Positions 7,568 to 16,683 of a DNA stretch of 64,000 bases are shown one piece after another (the stretch's first letter is position 1; every line of letters starts with the position of its first letter). Origin of the DNA: Mesotoga sp. Brook.08.105.5.1 (GTDB taxonomy: Bacteria; Thermotogota; Thermotogae; Petrotogales; Kosmotogaceae). Where the stretch lies: positions 62,001-126,000 of the forward strand of contig NZ_AYTW01000016.1 in the NCBI RefSeq assembly GCF_002752635.1, written 5' to 3'. The notes under the pieces were generated by a model that did not search any database, was not told the DNA's origin, and worked only from the letters and a program-made list of their open reading frames with translations. The translations under genes were made by a program, and so were the position numbers.

Positions 7568-9943
7568 ATGTACGATTTCAGGGTGATTGAAAGGAAATGG
7601 CAGGATTACTATGCGAAGGAGAAGCCATTTAACATAGATCTCAAGAAAGCGGAGAAGCCTTTCTACAATCTCATGATGTTTCCATATCCCTCCGCTGCCG
7701 GTCTCCACATAGGAAACATGTTTTCCTTCATCGGATCGGATGTATATGGAAGGTTCATGAAGCTCAAGGGCTACGACGTCTTCGAACCGATCGGTTTCGA
7801 TGCTTTCGGTATACACAGCGAGAACTATGCCTTGAGAGTTGGGAGACATCCTGCTGAGCTCACTCCGAAAAGCATAGAGTACTTCAGAGAAGAGCAGCTC
7901 AAAATGATTGGTAATATTTTCGACTGGAACAGCGAAGCGATAACTTCTTCTCCGGAGTATTACAAGTGGACCCAGTGGATCTTCATTCAGTTGTTCAAGA
8001 ACGGTCTTGCTGAGAAACGTGCGTCAAATGTTAACTGGTGTCCTTCGTGCAAGACAGTGCTGGCCGATGAGCAAGTAATTGACGGTCGTTGCGAACGATG
8101 CAATAATGAAGTCGAGAAACGCGAGATGAGTCAGTGGTTCTTCAAAATCACAAAGTACGCAGAGAAACTGCTGTCTAACCTCGAGAAGCTTGACTGGACG
8201 GACACTACTAAGAATCTTCAGCGCGCGTGGATAGGGAAATCTTCTGGAGCCACGATTTCTTTTAAAGTATCTGGAATGAATGAGCAGATAGATGTGTTTA
8301 CAACCCGTCCAGATACGATATTTGGAGTAACTTACATAGTTGTAGCTCCTGAATACGGTCTGGTGAACAAGCTAGTCACGCCTTCAACAGTGGAGACTTT
8401 TGATAATTTCAAAGAAGAAGTGAAGAGCATGGATCTTGCCACAAGAACTTCTATTTCTCGTCCAAAAAACGGAATATTTACCGGTTCTTACGCCATTCAC
8501 CCTCTTACTGGTGAGGAGCTTCCAATCTGGATAGGAGATTACGTGCTGGCAGAATATGGAACGGGTGCCGTTATGGCCGTCCCGGCGCACGATGAGAGGG
8601 ATTATGTCTTTGCGAAGAAGTATGGACTAGAGATAAGACAGGTCATAGAATGCGATCCCTCACAGTTGCCCTATACTGAGAAGGGAAAGATGATCAACAG
8701 CGAAAAGTACTCGGGTACGCTCAGTGTTGATTTCATCGACAAGATTGACGAAGTGAGCGAAAGCATAAAGGGCTCTGTGAACTATCACCTTCATGACTGG
8801 TGTATTTCCAGACAGCGCTACTGGGGTCCTCCGATACCAATGATCTACTGTGATAAGTGTGGAACTATCCCCGTCCCTGAAGATCAATTGCCAGTGATGT
8901 TGCCAAATACCGATGACTACATACCTGACGGCAGCGGCAAGTCTCCACTGGCCAAGAACAGCGAATTTGTCAACACGACTTGCCCGATTTGTGGAGAGGC
9001 TGCCAGAAGAGAGACCGATGTCTCCGACAACTTCCTTGATTCGGCATGGTATTATCTGCGATATCTCTCACCGAGCAATGACAGTGCACCTTTTGATGAT
9101 GGGCTGGTTGAAAAGTGGTGCCCGGTCGATATGTATATAGGCGGAAATGAACACGCAACTCTCCATCTGATGTACTCGAGATTTCTTGCGATGGCGCTAC
9201 ACGATTTGGGTTTTCTTCCTTTTGAAGAGCCGTTTGCTTCATTTAGAGGACACGGGCTTATCATAAAAGACGGGGAGAAGATGTCGAAATCGAAGGGAAA
9301 TATCGTCAATCCCAACGAGTATTTTGAGAGCCATGGAGTGGATGCCCTTAGAACCTATCTGATGTTTATGGGGACCTTTCTCGAAGGCGGAGATTTCCGG
9401 GACAGCGGAATGGACGCGATGAGAAGGTTTCTGAATCGAGTTTGGGACATCTCAACAATGCCTGAAGGCAAGAGTTCGACAGATCTGAAGATAAAGATGG
9501 CAGAGACTGTGGAAAAGGTCGAATATTCAATCAAGAATATCAAGCCGAACACGGCAATAGCCGCTCTCATGGAGTTCGTCAATGAGGCTTCGAAAGAGAG
9601 CGCTATCGAGAGAAAGCTCGTAGTAGATATGGCAAAACTCCTCTCGCCTTTCGCCCCCTTCATTTGCGAAGAGATATACAGCATGAAAGGCGGGAAGAAG
9701 AGGACTATTCTTGAAGATGGTTTCCCTTCTGGCTATGAGAAATACGCTTCTCTGGCGAAGACTGAATTGCCTGTTCAGATTACCGGTAAGATGAGAGGAA
9801 AGGTTGTGCTTCCTCAGAACGCATCCCAGGAAAAGGCAATGGAAGCGGTAATGGCTGATGAGAAGCTCTCAAAAATGCTTGAAGGAAAGTCAATAAGAAA
9901 GATCATCTACGTACAGGACAAGATAATCAATATAATTATTTGA
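7568..9943 (+). CDS. leuS: Leucyl-tRNA synthetase
   Basis: Class I aminoacyl-tRNA synthetase that charges tRNA-Leu, 791 residues. The ATP signature HIGN is at residues 47-50 and KMSKS at about 571-575. Zinc-type cysteine pairs occur near 157-179 (WCPSC, CERC) and again near 430 and 475. The CP1 editing domain is present (TTRPDTIFGVTY near 245; GTGAVMAVPAHDERD near 335), so it should proofread mischarged tRNA. Where most LeuRS read GWDAFGLPAENYA, this one reads GFDAFGIHSENYA, a distinct subgroup. It is slightly shorter than the E. coli enzyme. SD GGGAGGT precedes the ATG; a terminator follows, so it appears monocistronic. Confidence 0.95.
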   Translation: MYDFRVIERKWQDYYAKEKPFNIDLKKAEKPFYNLMMFPYPSAAGLHIGNMFSFIGSDVYGRFMKLKGYDVFEPIGFDAFGIHSENYALRVGRHPAELTPKSIEYFREEQLKMIGNIFDWNSEAITSSPEYYKWTQWIFIQLFKNGLAEKRASNVNWCPSCKTVLADEQVIDGRCERCNNEVEKREMSQWFFKITKYAEKLLSNLEKLDWTDTTKNLQRAWIGKSSGATISFKVSGMNEQIDVFTTRPDTIFGVTYIVVAPEYGLVNKLVTPSTVETFDNFKEEVKSMDLATRTSISRPKNGIFTGSYAIHPLTGEELPIWIGDYVLAEYGTGAVMAVPAHDERDYVFAKKYGLEIRQVIECDPSQLPYTEKGKMINSEKYSGTLSVDFIDKIDEVSESIKGSVNYHLHDWCISRQRYWGPPIPMIYCDKCGTIPVPEDQLPVMLPNTDDYIPDGSGKSPLAKNSEFVNTTCPICGEAARRETDVSDNFLDSAWYYLRYLSPSNDSAPFDDGLVEKWCPVDMYIGGNEHATLHLMYSRFLAMALHDLGFLPFEEPFASFRGHGLIIKDGEKMSKSKGNIVNPNEYFESHGVDALRTYLMFMGTFLEGGDFRDSGMDAMRRFLNRVWDISTMPEGKSSTDLKIKMAETVEKVEYSIKNIKPNTAIAALMEFVNEASKESAIERKLVVDMAKLLSPFAPFICEEIYSMKGGKKRTILEDGFPSGYEKYASLAKTELPVQITGKMRGKVVLPQNASQEKAMEAVMADEKLSKMLEGKSIRKIIYVQDKIINIII

Positions 9944-9977
9944 GTGTAGTAAGAAATAGTATATTCTCAACATCTAG

Positions 9978-10006
9978 AAGGAGGGCCAGTGGCTCTCCTT
10001 TGTTTT
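9978..10006 (+). terminator. Terminator after leuS
   Basis: AAGGAGGGCC, loop AGT, GGCTCTCCTT, then TGTTTT. The 10-bp stem has one G-T pair. It lies 35 bases after the leuS stop. Confidence 0.85.
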
Positions 10007-10014
10007 CCATCGAT

Positions 10015-10667
10015 TCATCTCCGTTTTGATGTGGGTTTTCGTGAAACGAAGATGCTTGAATTTTCGTATCTTGCATGGTGTCTTACAGTACTGAACACAG
10101 CCTCTTCCAGAACTGCTTGTTGATTATCTATGGAAAGCGGCAGATCAAAGTGGTAAAAACCATCAGGTGCGTCATGCTCGCTTCTCAGAGACTCGTATTT
10201 CTTGCGTAGTCCCATTTCCTCTATCGTGTAGTATCGACCACGTAATCTGCCTCGATATATGTTCCATTACCCGCTAGACTGTGGAGAATCTTCTTGAGCG
10301 ACAACTTCTGTTTGTATCCGAAATGATGCATCGACTGAACCGAAATGGAAATGTCGAATCCTTCCGATGGCAAATCAACTTCGAAGTAGGAACCGGTAAT
10401 CAAGTTCAGGCTGTCCAGTCTGTCTTCATGTTTGATTCTAAGAATTTCGAGCATCTTCTGGGACAAGTCGACACATACTACTCTGGCTGTCGTGTTTAGT
10501 CTGAATATCTCGTCTAGTTCGAGTCCCGTCCCGCAACCGAGGTCAAGTATCCTGATTCCAGCAGTAACTAAAACTAACCTTTCCACTGCTCTGTAGAATT
10601 CAGCAGATTCTTTGATATTGTTCTTCATGTGTGATTCGAATGAATCGGCTCTTCTGTCGAAAACACG
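10015..10667 (-). pseudogene. SAM-dependent methyltransferase, frameshifted
   Basis: Class I methyltransferase fold. The SAM-binding motif ILDLGCGTGLELDEIF is followed by VVCVDLSQKMLEIL and FDISISVQSMHHF. The frame stops at 10221 after EADYVVDTTR, and the family C-terminus continues in another frame to 10015 (EEMGLRKKYESLRSEHDAPD, then LEEAVFSTVRHHARYENSSI). Upstream of the ATG at 10628 the frame stays open and encodes FDRRADSFESH, which looks like the family's conserved N-terminus but has no ATG, GTG or TTG in frame. The gene is therefore damaged at both ends. An (AG)9 tract lies just upstream. Substrate unknown. Confidence 0.75.
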
Positions 10668-10721
10668 AAAAAGGAAGCCATTCTTCCAGTTGATTATTTG
10701 CTTCTTTTTTTCTTTTGTTTT

Positions 10722-10740
10722 TCTCTCTCTCTCTCTCTCT
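10722..10740. repeat. Dinucleotide repeat (CT/AG)9
   Basis: About nine CT units on the plus strand (AG on the minus strand), followed by A-rich purine sequence leading into the N-terminus of the broken methyltransferase. Tracts like this can slip during replication. Confidence 0.9.
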
Positions 10741-10918
10741 ATTCTCTACGATCTCTACGAATCAAAACACACATGTCCCCTTTCTTCAGTCGCTATGATC
10801 TTCTGTATTAATATTGAAGTAGTCAGCAAACGTTATGTTTTTTCGAAATGGCGAATCGAGCTGTGATGATTTTGCACTTGACGAAGATCAAACTGAACAT
10901 TAATCGAAGGAGACAGGA

Positions 10919-11818
10919 ATGATAGTAAGTGCGAGCAGGAGGACAGATATCCCTGCTTTTTATTCAGAGTGGATGATAGAGCGTTTGAAAAGTGGCTTTG
11001 CTCTTGTTAGGAATCCGTTCAATCCCCATCAGGTGAGCAAAGTTATCCTAAATCCAGAAGCAGTAGACTGCTTCGTATTTTGGACAAAGGATCCCCAAAA
11101 AATGCTAGACAAGCTGAATCACTTTGCCGATTACTGTTATTATTTTCAATTCACGATTACGCCCTATCATGGAAGTGTAGAGCCTGGGCTTCGCAACAAG
11201 AGAGAGATTATCGAGACCTTCAAAAAGCTTTCCGGAAAGATTGGAGAAAACAGAGTGATTTGGAGATACGATCCTATTCTGATAAATGCGGACTATAGTG
11301 TCGACCATCATCTACGGGCCTTTGAAAAAATGGCACATTTGCTTAAGGGTTTCACTGAAGAGTGTGTGATTAGTTTTCTCGATTACTATCAGAAGATCTC
11401 ATCAAACCTTCGAAAACTTGATGCAAGGGCGCCTAATGAAATTGAGGTAAGGAAAATTGCCAGCCATTATTCAGAAGTATCATCTTCTGAAGGAATGAAG
11501 CTGAAGACATGTTCAGAGACCGTTGATCTTTCGGAATATGGAATTAGTCACGGAAGCTGTATTGACGGGACGCTAATTAACACGCTGACAGGCAAAAGGA
11601 TTGATCACCCAAAAGACAGATATCAGAGAGCTGCATGCCGCTGTGTCGAGAGTGTCGACATTGGCGCATATAATACCTGTCTTAATCGTTGCCTATACTG
11701 CTATGCAAGCTTTAGTGAGAAAGCGATTCGTAAAAATTATCATTCCTTTAATCCAAAGGCCCCGCTTCTTTGTAGCGAATTGCAGGAGCACGATGAGATT
11801 ACTGAGAGAAAGAAGTAG
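10919..11818 (+). CDS. DUF1848 family protein
   Basis: 299 residues, beginning MIVSASRRTDIPAFYSEWM, the hallmark start of the DUF1848 family. The C-terminal part carries the family's cysteine cluster, CRCVESVDIGAYNTCLNRC followed by LYCYAS, with five cysteines in about 20 residues that could bind a metal or an iron-sulfur cluster. Other family-like blocks are CFVFWTKDP and RYDPI. The function of DUF1848 is not established to my knowledge; the cysteine arrangement suggests a redox or radical-SAM-like role, which is inference. SD AAGGAGA precedes the ATG. No obvious operon partner. Confidence 0.85.
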   Translation: MIVSASRRTDIPAFYSEWMIERLKSGFALVRNPFNPHQVSKVILNPEAVDCFVFWTKDPQKMLDKLNHFADYCYYFQFTITPYHGSVEPGLRNKREIIETFKKLSGKIGENRVIWRYDPILINADYSVDHHLRAFEKMAHLLKGFTEECVISFLDYYQKISSNLRKLDARAPNEIEVRKIASHYSEVSSSEGMKLKTCSETVDLSEYGISHGSCIDGTLINTLTGKRIDHPKDRYQRAACRCVESVDIGAYNTCLNRCLYCYASFSEKAIRKNYHSFNPKAPLLCSELQEHDEITERKK

Positions 11819-12003
11819 AGATATGCTAAATTTGGTAGAAATGATCTATACTAAGTCTGCCTCGCTTGCCAGTTCATTCGAAGAAATCTGTTTTGCCCGT
11901 ATTAAACAAGGTAATCTTTTTCATCATGCTATCCTGAAAGAAGTATCTTATAATTGGCTTGAGAGAAGAGTTTCTATGTAAGAATGCGGTAGGAGGGTTT
12001 CTA

Positions 12004-12588
12004 ATGGAAGAATTCTTGAGTGGCGATCTCTTCAGATGGGTTCTTATGCCTCTGATAATCTTCTTCGCAAGGATCATCGACGTTTCTCTTGGAACCACGA
12101 GAATCATAATGGTTTCGAGAGGCAAGAAAGAAATAGCAAGTGTTATCGGTTTTTTTGAGATTATTCTGTGGTTGCTCGTTGCCAGCAAAGTAATCCAGAG
12201 TGTTGACAATGTACTTTACATTCTTGCTTATGCAGGTGGCTTCGCGGCCGGTAGCTACATAGGAATGCTCATTGATGAGAGGCTTGCAATTGGAACCGTA
12301 TCGGTTAGGCTGATAATTTCGAGAGATCCAACTGAACTTATAGAAAAACTGTGCCAGGCTGGATTTGGAGTTACAAAGATAGACGCTCACGGTGCTCGAG
12401 GAAAGGCTTACATTGTTTACAGTATCATAAACAGGAAAGAAGTGGAAGACTTCGAGAGAATCGCTCTGGAATGCGTTCCAAAGGCGTTCATGTCAGTTGA
12501 AGATATTCGAAAGGTAAAAGAGGGGGTCTTCCTCCCCAAAGATACGATGCGCCTCAGAAGGGAATCCCCCTTAAGAAAGTCCAAATAG
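12004..12588 (+). CDS. UPF0316 family membrane protein (DUF5698/DUF2179)
   Basis: 194 residues from an ATG preceded by TAGGAGGG. Three hydrophobic segments in the first 90 residues are followed by a soluble C-terminal DUF2179-type domain (VRLIISRDPTELIEKL, GFGVTKIDAHGARGKAY, RKEVEDFERI). The membrane motif FFARIIDVSLGTTRIIMVSR is characteristic of UPF0316. The C-terminal domain of such proteins is thought to bind a small ligand, but the biological role is unknown. The gene converges on the ABC ATPase gene and the two share a terminator hairpin. Confidence 0.88.
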   Translation: MEEFLSGDLFRWVLMPLIIFFARIIDVSLGTTRIIMVSRGKKEIASVIGFFEIILWLLVASKVIQSVDNVLYILAYAGGFAAGSYIGMLIDERLAIGTVSVRLIISRDPTELIEKLCQAGFGVTKIDAHGARGKAYIVYSIINRKEVEDFERIALECVPKAFMSVEDIRKVKEGVFLPKDTMRLRRESPLRKSK

Positions 12589-12610
12589 CTTTCCAGAAGT
12601 GTTATTATTT

Positions 12611-12644
12611 AGAGAGATGAGGGGGATGTCCCCCTTATCTCTTT
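12611..12644. terminator. Bidirectional terminator hairpin
   Basis: 13-bp stem with one G-T pair: AGAGATGAGGGGG at 12613-12625 pairs with CCCCCTTATCTCT at 12630-12642. It sits between two convergent genes and overlaps the last codons of the minus-strand ATPase. The T-runs on either side are short. Confidence 0.75.
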
Positions 12645-13321
12645 ATGTCATTGAAAATGTTGCCGTCTCTGATTTCAACTATTCTGTCTGTCTCTTCTGC
12701 GATTCTTCTATCGTGAGTAATTATTACGAATGTTGTTCCGTATCTCTTGTTGAGATCACGCATGAGGCTGAAGACCTTCGCTGAGGTATCGGAGTCGAGA
12801 TTGCCCGTAGGTTCATCTGCAAGTATAATCTTCGGATTGTTGATAAGGGCCCTTGCTATTGCGGTTCTTTGCTGCTGACCTCCCGACATGTTTGGAGCTA
12901 GATTATTCCTAACCTTGCTGATTTCAACGACATCCATTAGTTCCTTCGCCCTTTCCATAATTTCCTTCGAGGGTTTAAGACCTTTAATTCTGTAAGGAAG
13001 AATTACGTTTTCGAAAGCAGTGAACTCGGGAAGCAGATAATGAAACTGGAATATGAATCCAATAGTCTCATTTCTAACACTTGCGAGTTCATTCTTGTTC
13101 ATTTTGTTTGTCTGTTTCCCTGCGATTTTTATTTCACCGCTCGTGGGTTGATCTAAAGTGCCCATAATGTTCATGAGTGTAGATTTTCCGCTTCCAGACT
13201 GTCCGACTATCGAAAGAAACGATGAGTCTTCGATTTCAAGATCCACACCGTGAAGAACTTCTGTCTTCACAACCGTTCCGTAAACCTTTTTTATATCCTT
13301 AAGCTCGATTATGTTAGCCAT
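12635..13321 (-). CDS. ABC transporter ATPase (LolD/MacB type)
   Basis: 228-residue ATPase with Walker A GQSGSGKST, signature MSGGQQQRTAIARAL and Walker B IILADEPTGNLD followed by the H-loop THD. This sequence style belongs to the LolD/MacB group, which powers FtsX-type permeases that extrude substrates or move lipoproteins rather than import. It overlaps the end of the permease gene by 8 bp. In the same operon upstream are a corrinoid-binding protein and an aldo-keto reductase. What is moved is unknown. Confidence 0.92.
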   Translation of the reverse strand: MANIIELKDIKKVYGTVVKTEVLHGVDLEIEDSSFLSIVGQSGSGKSTLMNIMGTLDQPTSGEIKIAGKQTNKMNKNELASVRNETIGFIFQFHYLLPEFTAFENVILPYRIKGLKPSKEIMERAKELMDVVEISKVRNNLAPNMSGGQQQRTAIARALINNPKIILADEPTGNLDSDTSAKVFSLMRDLNKRYGTTFVIITHDRRIAEETDRIVEIRDGNIFNDIKR

Positions 13322-14477
13322 TTCGTATCACCTCAACAGGGCTGAGTTTGGAGGATCTCCTGGCTGGGACCATTGCGGCAATAGTTGAAGCGCCAATGGC
13401 AATGAGCGCGGACAACATTACAAACCCATAACTCAGAGAGATTCTGATGATCGGTTCTCCGTCAGTTCCTACGGCAAAAGTGGAGAACATAATTATAAGC
13501 AGGATTCCGAATGCAATTCCAACTACTGCTCCCACAATGCCGAGAGCGAGTCCCTGAAAGAGAAAAACGAAACTCGTCGTGGAATCCTTAAGTCCCATAG
13601 CTTTCAGGATTCCAATCTGCCTTGATTTCTGGACTACAGTTACTGCGAGCACGCTTGCTATTCCAAGGGAAACGGCTATGATTACGAACACCTGAATCAT
13701 TATGCTTGAGACGCTCTGCCCATTCAGCCCGGAGAGGAGATCTTCGTTCTGAGATTTCCAGTCAGTGACAAGTAAAGCAGACCTCGAAAGACGTTCCAAA
13801 ATGGCAGAGGCGTTTTCATCAGCTCTGAAGACATCGCTCACCTGCATCTCTATCGATGTGACTGCATCACCAAGTTTCCCAACTGACTGAGCGGTGCCAA
13901 TCGTTGAGATCATCCAGTTTTTGTTAAGGCTTGCAATACCCAGATCGAAGACACCGACTACCTTCAGAATCTCAACTGCTCTATCCGGAGTGAAGATTGT
14001 GATTTCTTCTCCAAGGTTCACATCGAGCTCATCCTTAAGACCCTTGCCGATAATGATTTCTCCGTCTCCTTCAGGAAGGCTGCCATCAATGAGGCGACTA
14101 TCCGTCTTGTAAATAACATGTGATTCGGGGAACTGCAGACCTCGGAGCAGAACAGATAAGGTTCTGTCGCCGCTGCTTATGAAGACAGGAACATCTGCGC
14201 TTGCAGAAAGAGCCGTCAGATCTGTTGGCAAATCAAGAGAAGCGATTTCCGAAATTATGCCTTGCCAGTCTTCTACTCTGTTGTTTTCCGATGAGGAGAC
14301 AGTTATCTGCGAAGAGCTTCCGATTGTTGTATCCACCAGGTCTTTTTGGAGTCCCTGGATAAGCGAGCCTATGAATACCTGAACGGAAACGCCTATTGCA
14401 ATTCCCATTACTATGAGAAGAGTTTGGGTCTTGCTGGAAGATAGAAAGCGCATCGCAATTGAAAAAGCCAATCTCAT
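13314..14477 (-). CDS. FtsX/MacB-type ABC transporter permease
   Basis: 387 residues. An N-terminal membrane helix (about 15-40) is followed by a large extracytoplasmic MacB-PCD-like domain (about 45-250), then three C-terminal helices. The helix pattern RQIGILKAMGLKDSTTSFVF and the ending VPARRSSKLSPVEVIRNG are typical of the FtsX family. Genes on both sides overlap it, by 4 bp upstream and 8 bp downstream, so it is translated together with the ATPase as one transporter. One permease per ATPase suggests a homodimer. Confidence 0.9.
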   Translation of the reverse strand: MRLAFSIAMRFLSSSKTQTLLIVMGIAIGVSVQVFIGSLIQGLQKDLVDTTIGSSSQITVSSSENNRVEDWQGIISEIASLDLPTDLTALSASADVPVFISSGDRTLSVLLRGLQFPESHVIYKTDSRLIDGSLPEGDGEIIIGKGLKDELDVNLGEEITIFTPDRAVEILKVVGVFDLGIASLNKNWMISTIGTAQSVGKLGDAVTSIEMQVSDVFRADENASAILERLSRSALLVTDWKSQNEDLLSGLNGQSVSSIMIQVFVIIAVSLGIASVLAVTVVQKSRQIGILKAMGLKDSTTSFVFLFQGLALGIVGAVVGIAFGILLIIMFSTFAVGTDGEPIIRISLSYGFVMLSALIAIGASTIAAMVPARRSSKLSPVEVIRNG

Positions 14478-15127
14478 TTTACATCACCCTTCCCCAGAGC
14501 TAGAATCTCTCTTGGATCTTTCAGGAAAATATCTGCACCGACTTCCTTCCAGTAGTCGGGATTTTTTTCGAATGCATTTCCACCTACGACAACTCTCGAT
14601 TTCCCACCGGCTTCTTTAATTCGCGAAATCATCCTTCGTGTGTTTATTAGGTTGTAGTAGTTTGAAACACTAATCGCAACGTACATTGGACTCAGCTTTT
14701 TCGCAGCCTCAAGGAAGGTGTCCAGCGGGGTATTTGCTCCGACGAATATGGAATTGTACCCAGCGATAGTGAAGATATCCGAAATCATTCTAGCTCCGAT
14801 CTCATGATACTCTTCGGGCGGGCAGAGTACTGCCACTGTCCGATCATTCTTTTCTGATCCATTGTCTCTTCTTTTCTTCACAATATAAGGGAAGCAGCAT
14901 TCCATTACCGTTCTGACAATAGAGCTCCTTATATGTTCGTTCCATATACACAATCTGTCGCTCACGTAGTCGCAATCCCAACTCCTCAATGCGGGTGCAA
15001 GAATATCCAGATACAAATCGATTACTTCAACATTGCCAGACTCAAGCGATTCTATGCACACCATCACTGCCCTCTCTTTATCTTGTGAGTCGAGAGCGCT
15101 TATAAAGTTGCTCTTGATATCGTTCAA
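14474..15127 (-). CDS. Cobalamin (B12)-binding protein
   Basis: 217 residues with a helical N-terminal cap (B12-binding-2-like) and a Rossmann-type B12-binding domain. The cobalamin-ligand region reads CPPEEYHEIGARMISD, with His where the DxHxxG motif places it but Glu instead of the usual Asp. Further motifs are VAISVSNYYNL and VVVGGNAF. Such proteins serve as corrinoid subunits of methyltransferases or as light or B12 sensors; no methyltransferase is adjacent and no DNA-binding domain is present. The start is TTG with SD AAGGAGGG. It overlaps the FtsX-type permease by ATGA, implying tight coupling. Confidence 0.85.
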   Translation of the reverse strand: MNDIKSNFISALDSQDKERAVMVCIESLESGNVEVIDLYLDILAPALRSWDCDYVSDRLCIWNEHIRSSIVRTVMECCFPYIVKKRRDNGSEKNDRTVAVLCPPEEYHEIGARMISDIFTIAGYNSIFVGANTPLDTFLEAAKKLSPMYVAISVSNYYNLINTRRMISRIKEAGGKSRVVVGGNAFEKNPDYWKEVGADIFLKDPREILALGKGDVK

Positions 15128-15137
15128 GATGCCCTCC

Positions 15138-15959
15138 TTATTCTAGTGAATCAAGCATTTTCATATCCTCTCTGTCGAGGACAATCATGCCTGCTTCTAG
15201 ATTTTCTCTCAGGTGTTCAAGCTTGGATGCCTTTGGTATGACCACCACACCATCTTTCCCCAGCAACCATGCAAGCATTACTTGCTGAACAGAGGCCGAG
15301 TATTTTTCAGAGAATCCAGTCAGAAGTTTCTCGGTTGAGGCTTTTAATGCGTTTCTCTTTAGCGGCGAGTATGCGGTTAGGGTAATGCCATGATCTTGGC
15401 AGTATGGTAGAAGCTCATTCATTGCTTGCCGGTCCTCTAGATTGAAGAGAACCTGATTGTTCACAATAGGTTCCTTTGAAATAGATACGGCCTTCTTAAG
15501 GAGCTGCGTGTCGAAATTAGAAACTCCGATATGCCTTATCCGTCCGTTCTTCACTTCTTCATTCATCGCCGAAAGAGTCTCTTCTAGCGGAACTTCAGGA
15601 TTCGGCCAGTGAATAAGATACAGATCAATATAGTCTGTTCTCAGCCTCTTCAGTGTTCTTTCAAGGGCTTTGTGTAAGTCAACACTCCGCAAATGAGTGG
15701 GCCAGACCTTAGATGTGATAAACAATTCTTCTCTACTGAAAATCGAGACTGCCTCTCCAATTATTTCTTCGGTATGGCCACCACCATAGTATTCGGCAGT
15801 ATCTATGTGCTTGTAACCCATTTCAATGGCTCTGGACAATGTGTCAATGTGTTCTCTGTCCCTCGTTTCATCAGGAACGTCTCTTCCTCCGATCTCCCAT
15901 GTGCCTAGACCAATGGCGGGGATTTCTCCTTTGTTATCCTTCAGAGTTCTATATATCAT
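15138..15959 (-). CDS. Aldo-keto reductase
   Basis: 273-residue NADPH-dependent reductase of the aldo-keto reductase superfamily, a TIM barrel. The catalytic tetrad is visible: Asp53, Tyr58 (in DTAEYYGGG), Lys84 (ITSKVWP) and His117 (LIHWPNPE). The cofactor-binding region near the C-terminus is IPKASKLEHLRENLEA. SD GGGGGTGA lies upstream of the ATG. It is the first gene of the operon with the corrinoid protein and the ABC transporter; 10 bases separate it from the next start. Substrate unknown. Confidence 0.93.
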   Translation of the reverse strand: MIYRTLKDNKGEIPAIGLGTWEIGGRDVPDETRDREHIDTLSRAIEMGYKHIDTAEYYGGGHTEEIIGEAVSIFSREELFITSKVWPTHLRSVDLHKALERTLKRLRTDYIDLYLIHWPNPEVPLEETLSAMNEEVKNGRIRHIGVSNFDTQLLKKAVSISKEPIVNNQVLFNLEDRQAMNELLPYCQDHGITLTAYSPLKRNALKASTEKLLTGFSEKYSASVQQVMLAWLLGKDGVVVIPKASKLEHLRENLEAGMIVLDREDMKMLDSLE

Positions 15960-16215
15960 TTAGATCACCCCCATTCCCTAAATTCTACATTAATATTTCG
16001 ATAGTAGTAATCTGCCGATAAATCTAGAACTCCTCCTGGTTAATATAGGTAGACTGCCTTTGATGTATAATAAATGGAACGGGCTGATCACTTTGCAATA
16101 GTGGCTATGAACGGTCTTTCACAAACGGCTTTTCCAGAAATCAGGGTCTACATCTGGTACCTTCCTGTGTTAGTTATGAACAGAATCTAAGAAACCAGAC
16201 GAAGGAGGGAGCGCC

Positions 16216-16539
16216 ATGTACATTGTTTGCGATTTGAGGTACGCTGTTTCTGAAAGTAGATCCACAGAGGCTTTGAAGATGATACTTGAGACGCTCTCAA
16301 AAAAGTTACTTCTGGGAGCCCAAGGTGACACGCTCAACATGAGAGCCGAGACTGAAGATACAATTGAAGTTCAGATCATGGCTCTGAAAGGTTCCTGTTC
16401 CTTTGAAGAAGTGGTGCCAAGGATCAACGAGTACCTTTCACTGATCTCAAGAGCCCTAGAAACAAGTTTTCCAGATTACAGAGTAGTCAGTTCATACATC
16501 TACCCCGATGAAGAAGAGACACCTTACCTACTCTGTTGA
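16216..16539 (+). CDS. Small protein of unknown function
   Basis: 107 residues beginning MYIVCDLRYAVSESRSTEAL, with AAGGAGGGA before the ATG. It appears to be a single small alpha/beta domain (VCDLRYAV; VQIMALKGSCSFEEVV; YRVVSSYIYPDEE). No membrane segment, signal or catalytic motif was recognised. A clear terminator follows at 16546-16576, so it is a one-gene transcript. I do not recognise the family. Confidence 0.75.
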   Translation: MYIVCDLRYAVSESRSTEALKMILETLSKKLLLGAQGDTLNMRAETEDTIEVQIMALKGSCSFEEVVPRINEYLSLISRALETSFPDYRVVSSYIYPDEEETPYLLC

Positions 16540-16545
16540 AGTCAT

Positions 16546-16576
16546 AAAAAGAGGGCCAAGAGCCCTCTTTTTCTTT
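16546..16576 (+). terminator. Terminator after the 107-residue gene
   Basis: AAAAGAGGGC, loop CAAGA, GCCCTCTTTT, then TCTTT. 10-bp perfect stem. Confidence 0.92.
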
Positions 16577-16610
16577 AGAATCAAAACCTCTGTTCGGCAT
16601 AATTGTATGG

Positions 16611-16639
16611 TTGACAAACCAAGCAGCGAAAAGTATAAT
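16611..16639 (+). promoter_or_regulatory. Consensus sigma-70 promoter for peroxiredoxin
   Basis: TTGACA at 16611-16616, a 17-base spacer, and TATAAT at 16634-16639: both hexamers perfect. It lies 45 bases before the peroxiredoxin ATG, so strong constitutive expression is expected. Confidence 0.92.
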
Positions 16640-16683
16640 TATATTGTAGCTAATAAGAATGATTATAAATATGGAGGTGCTTT

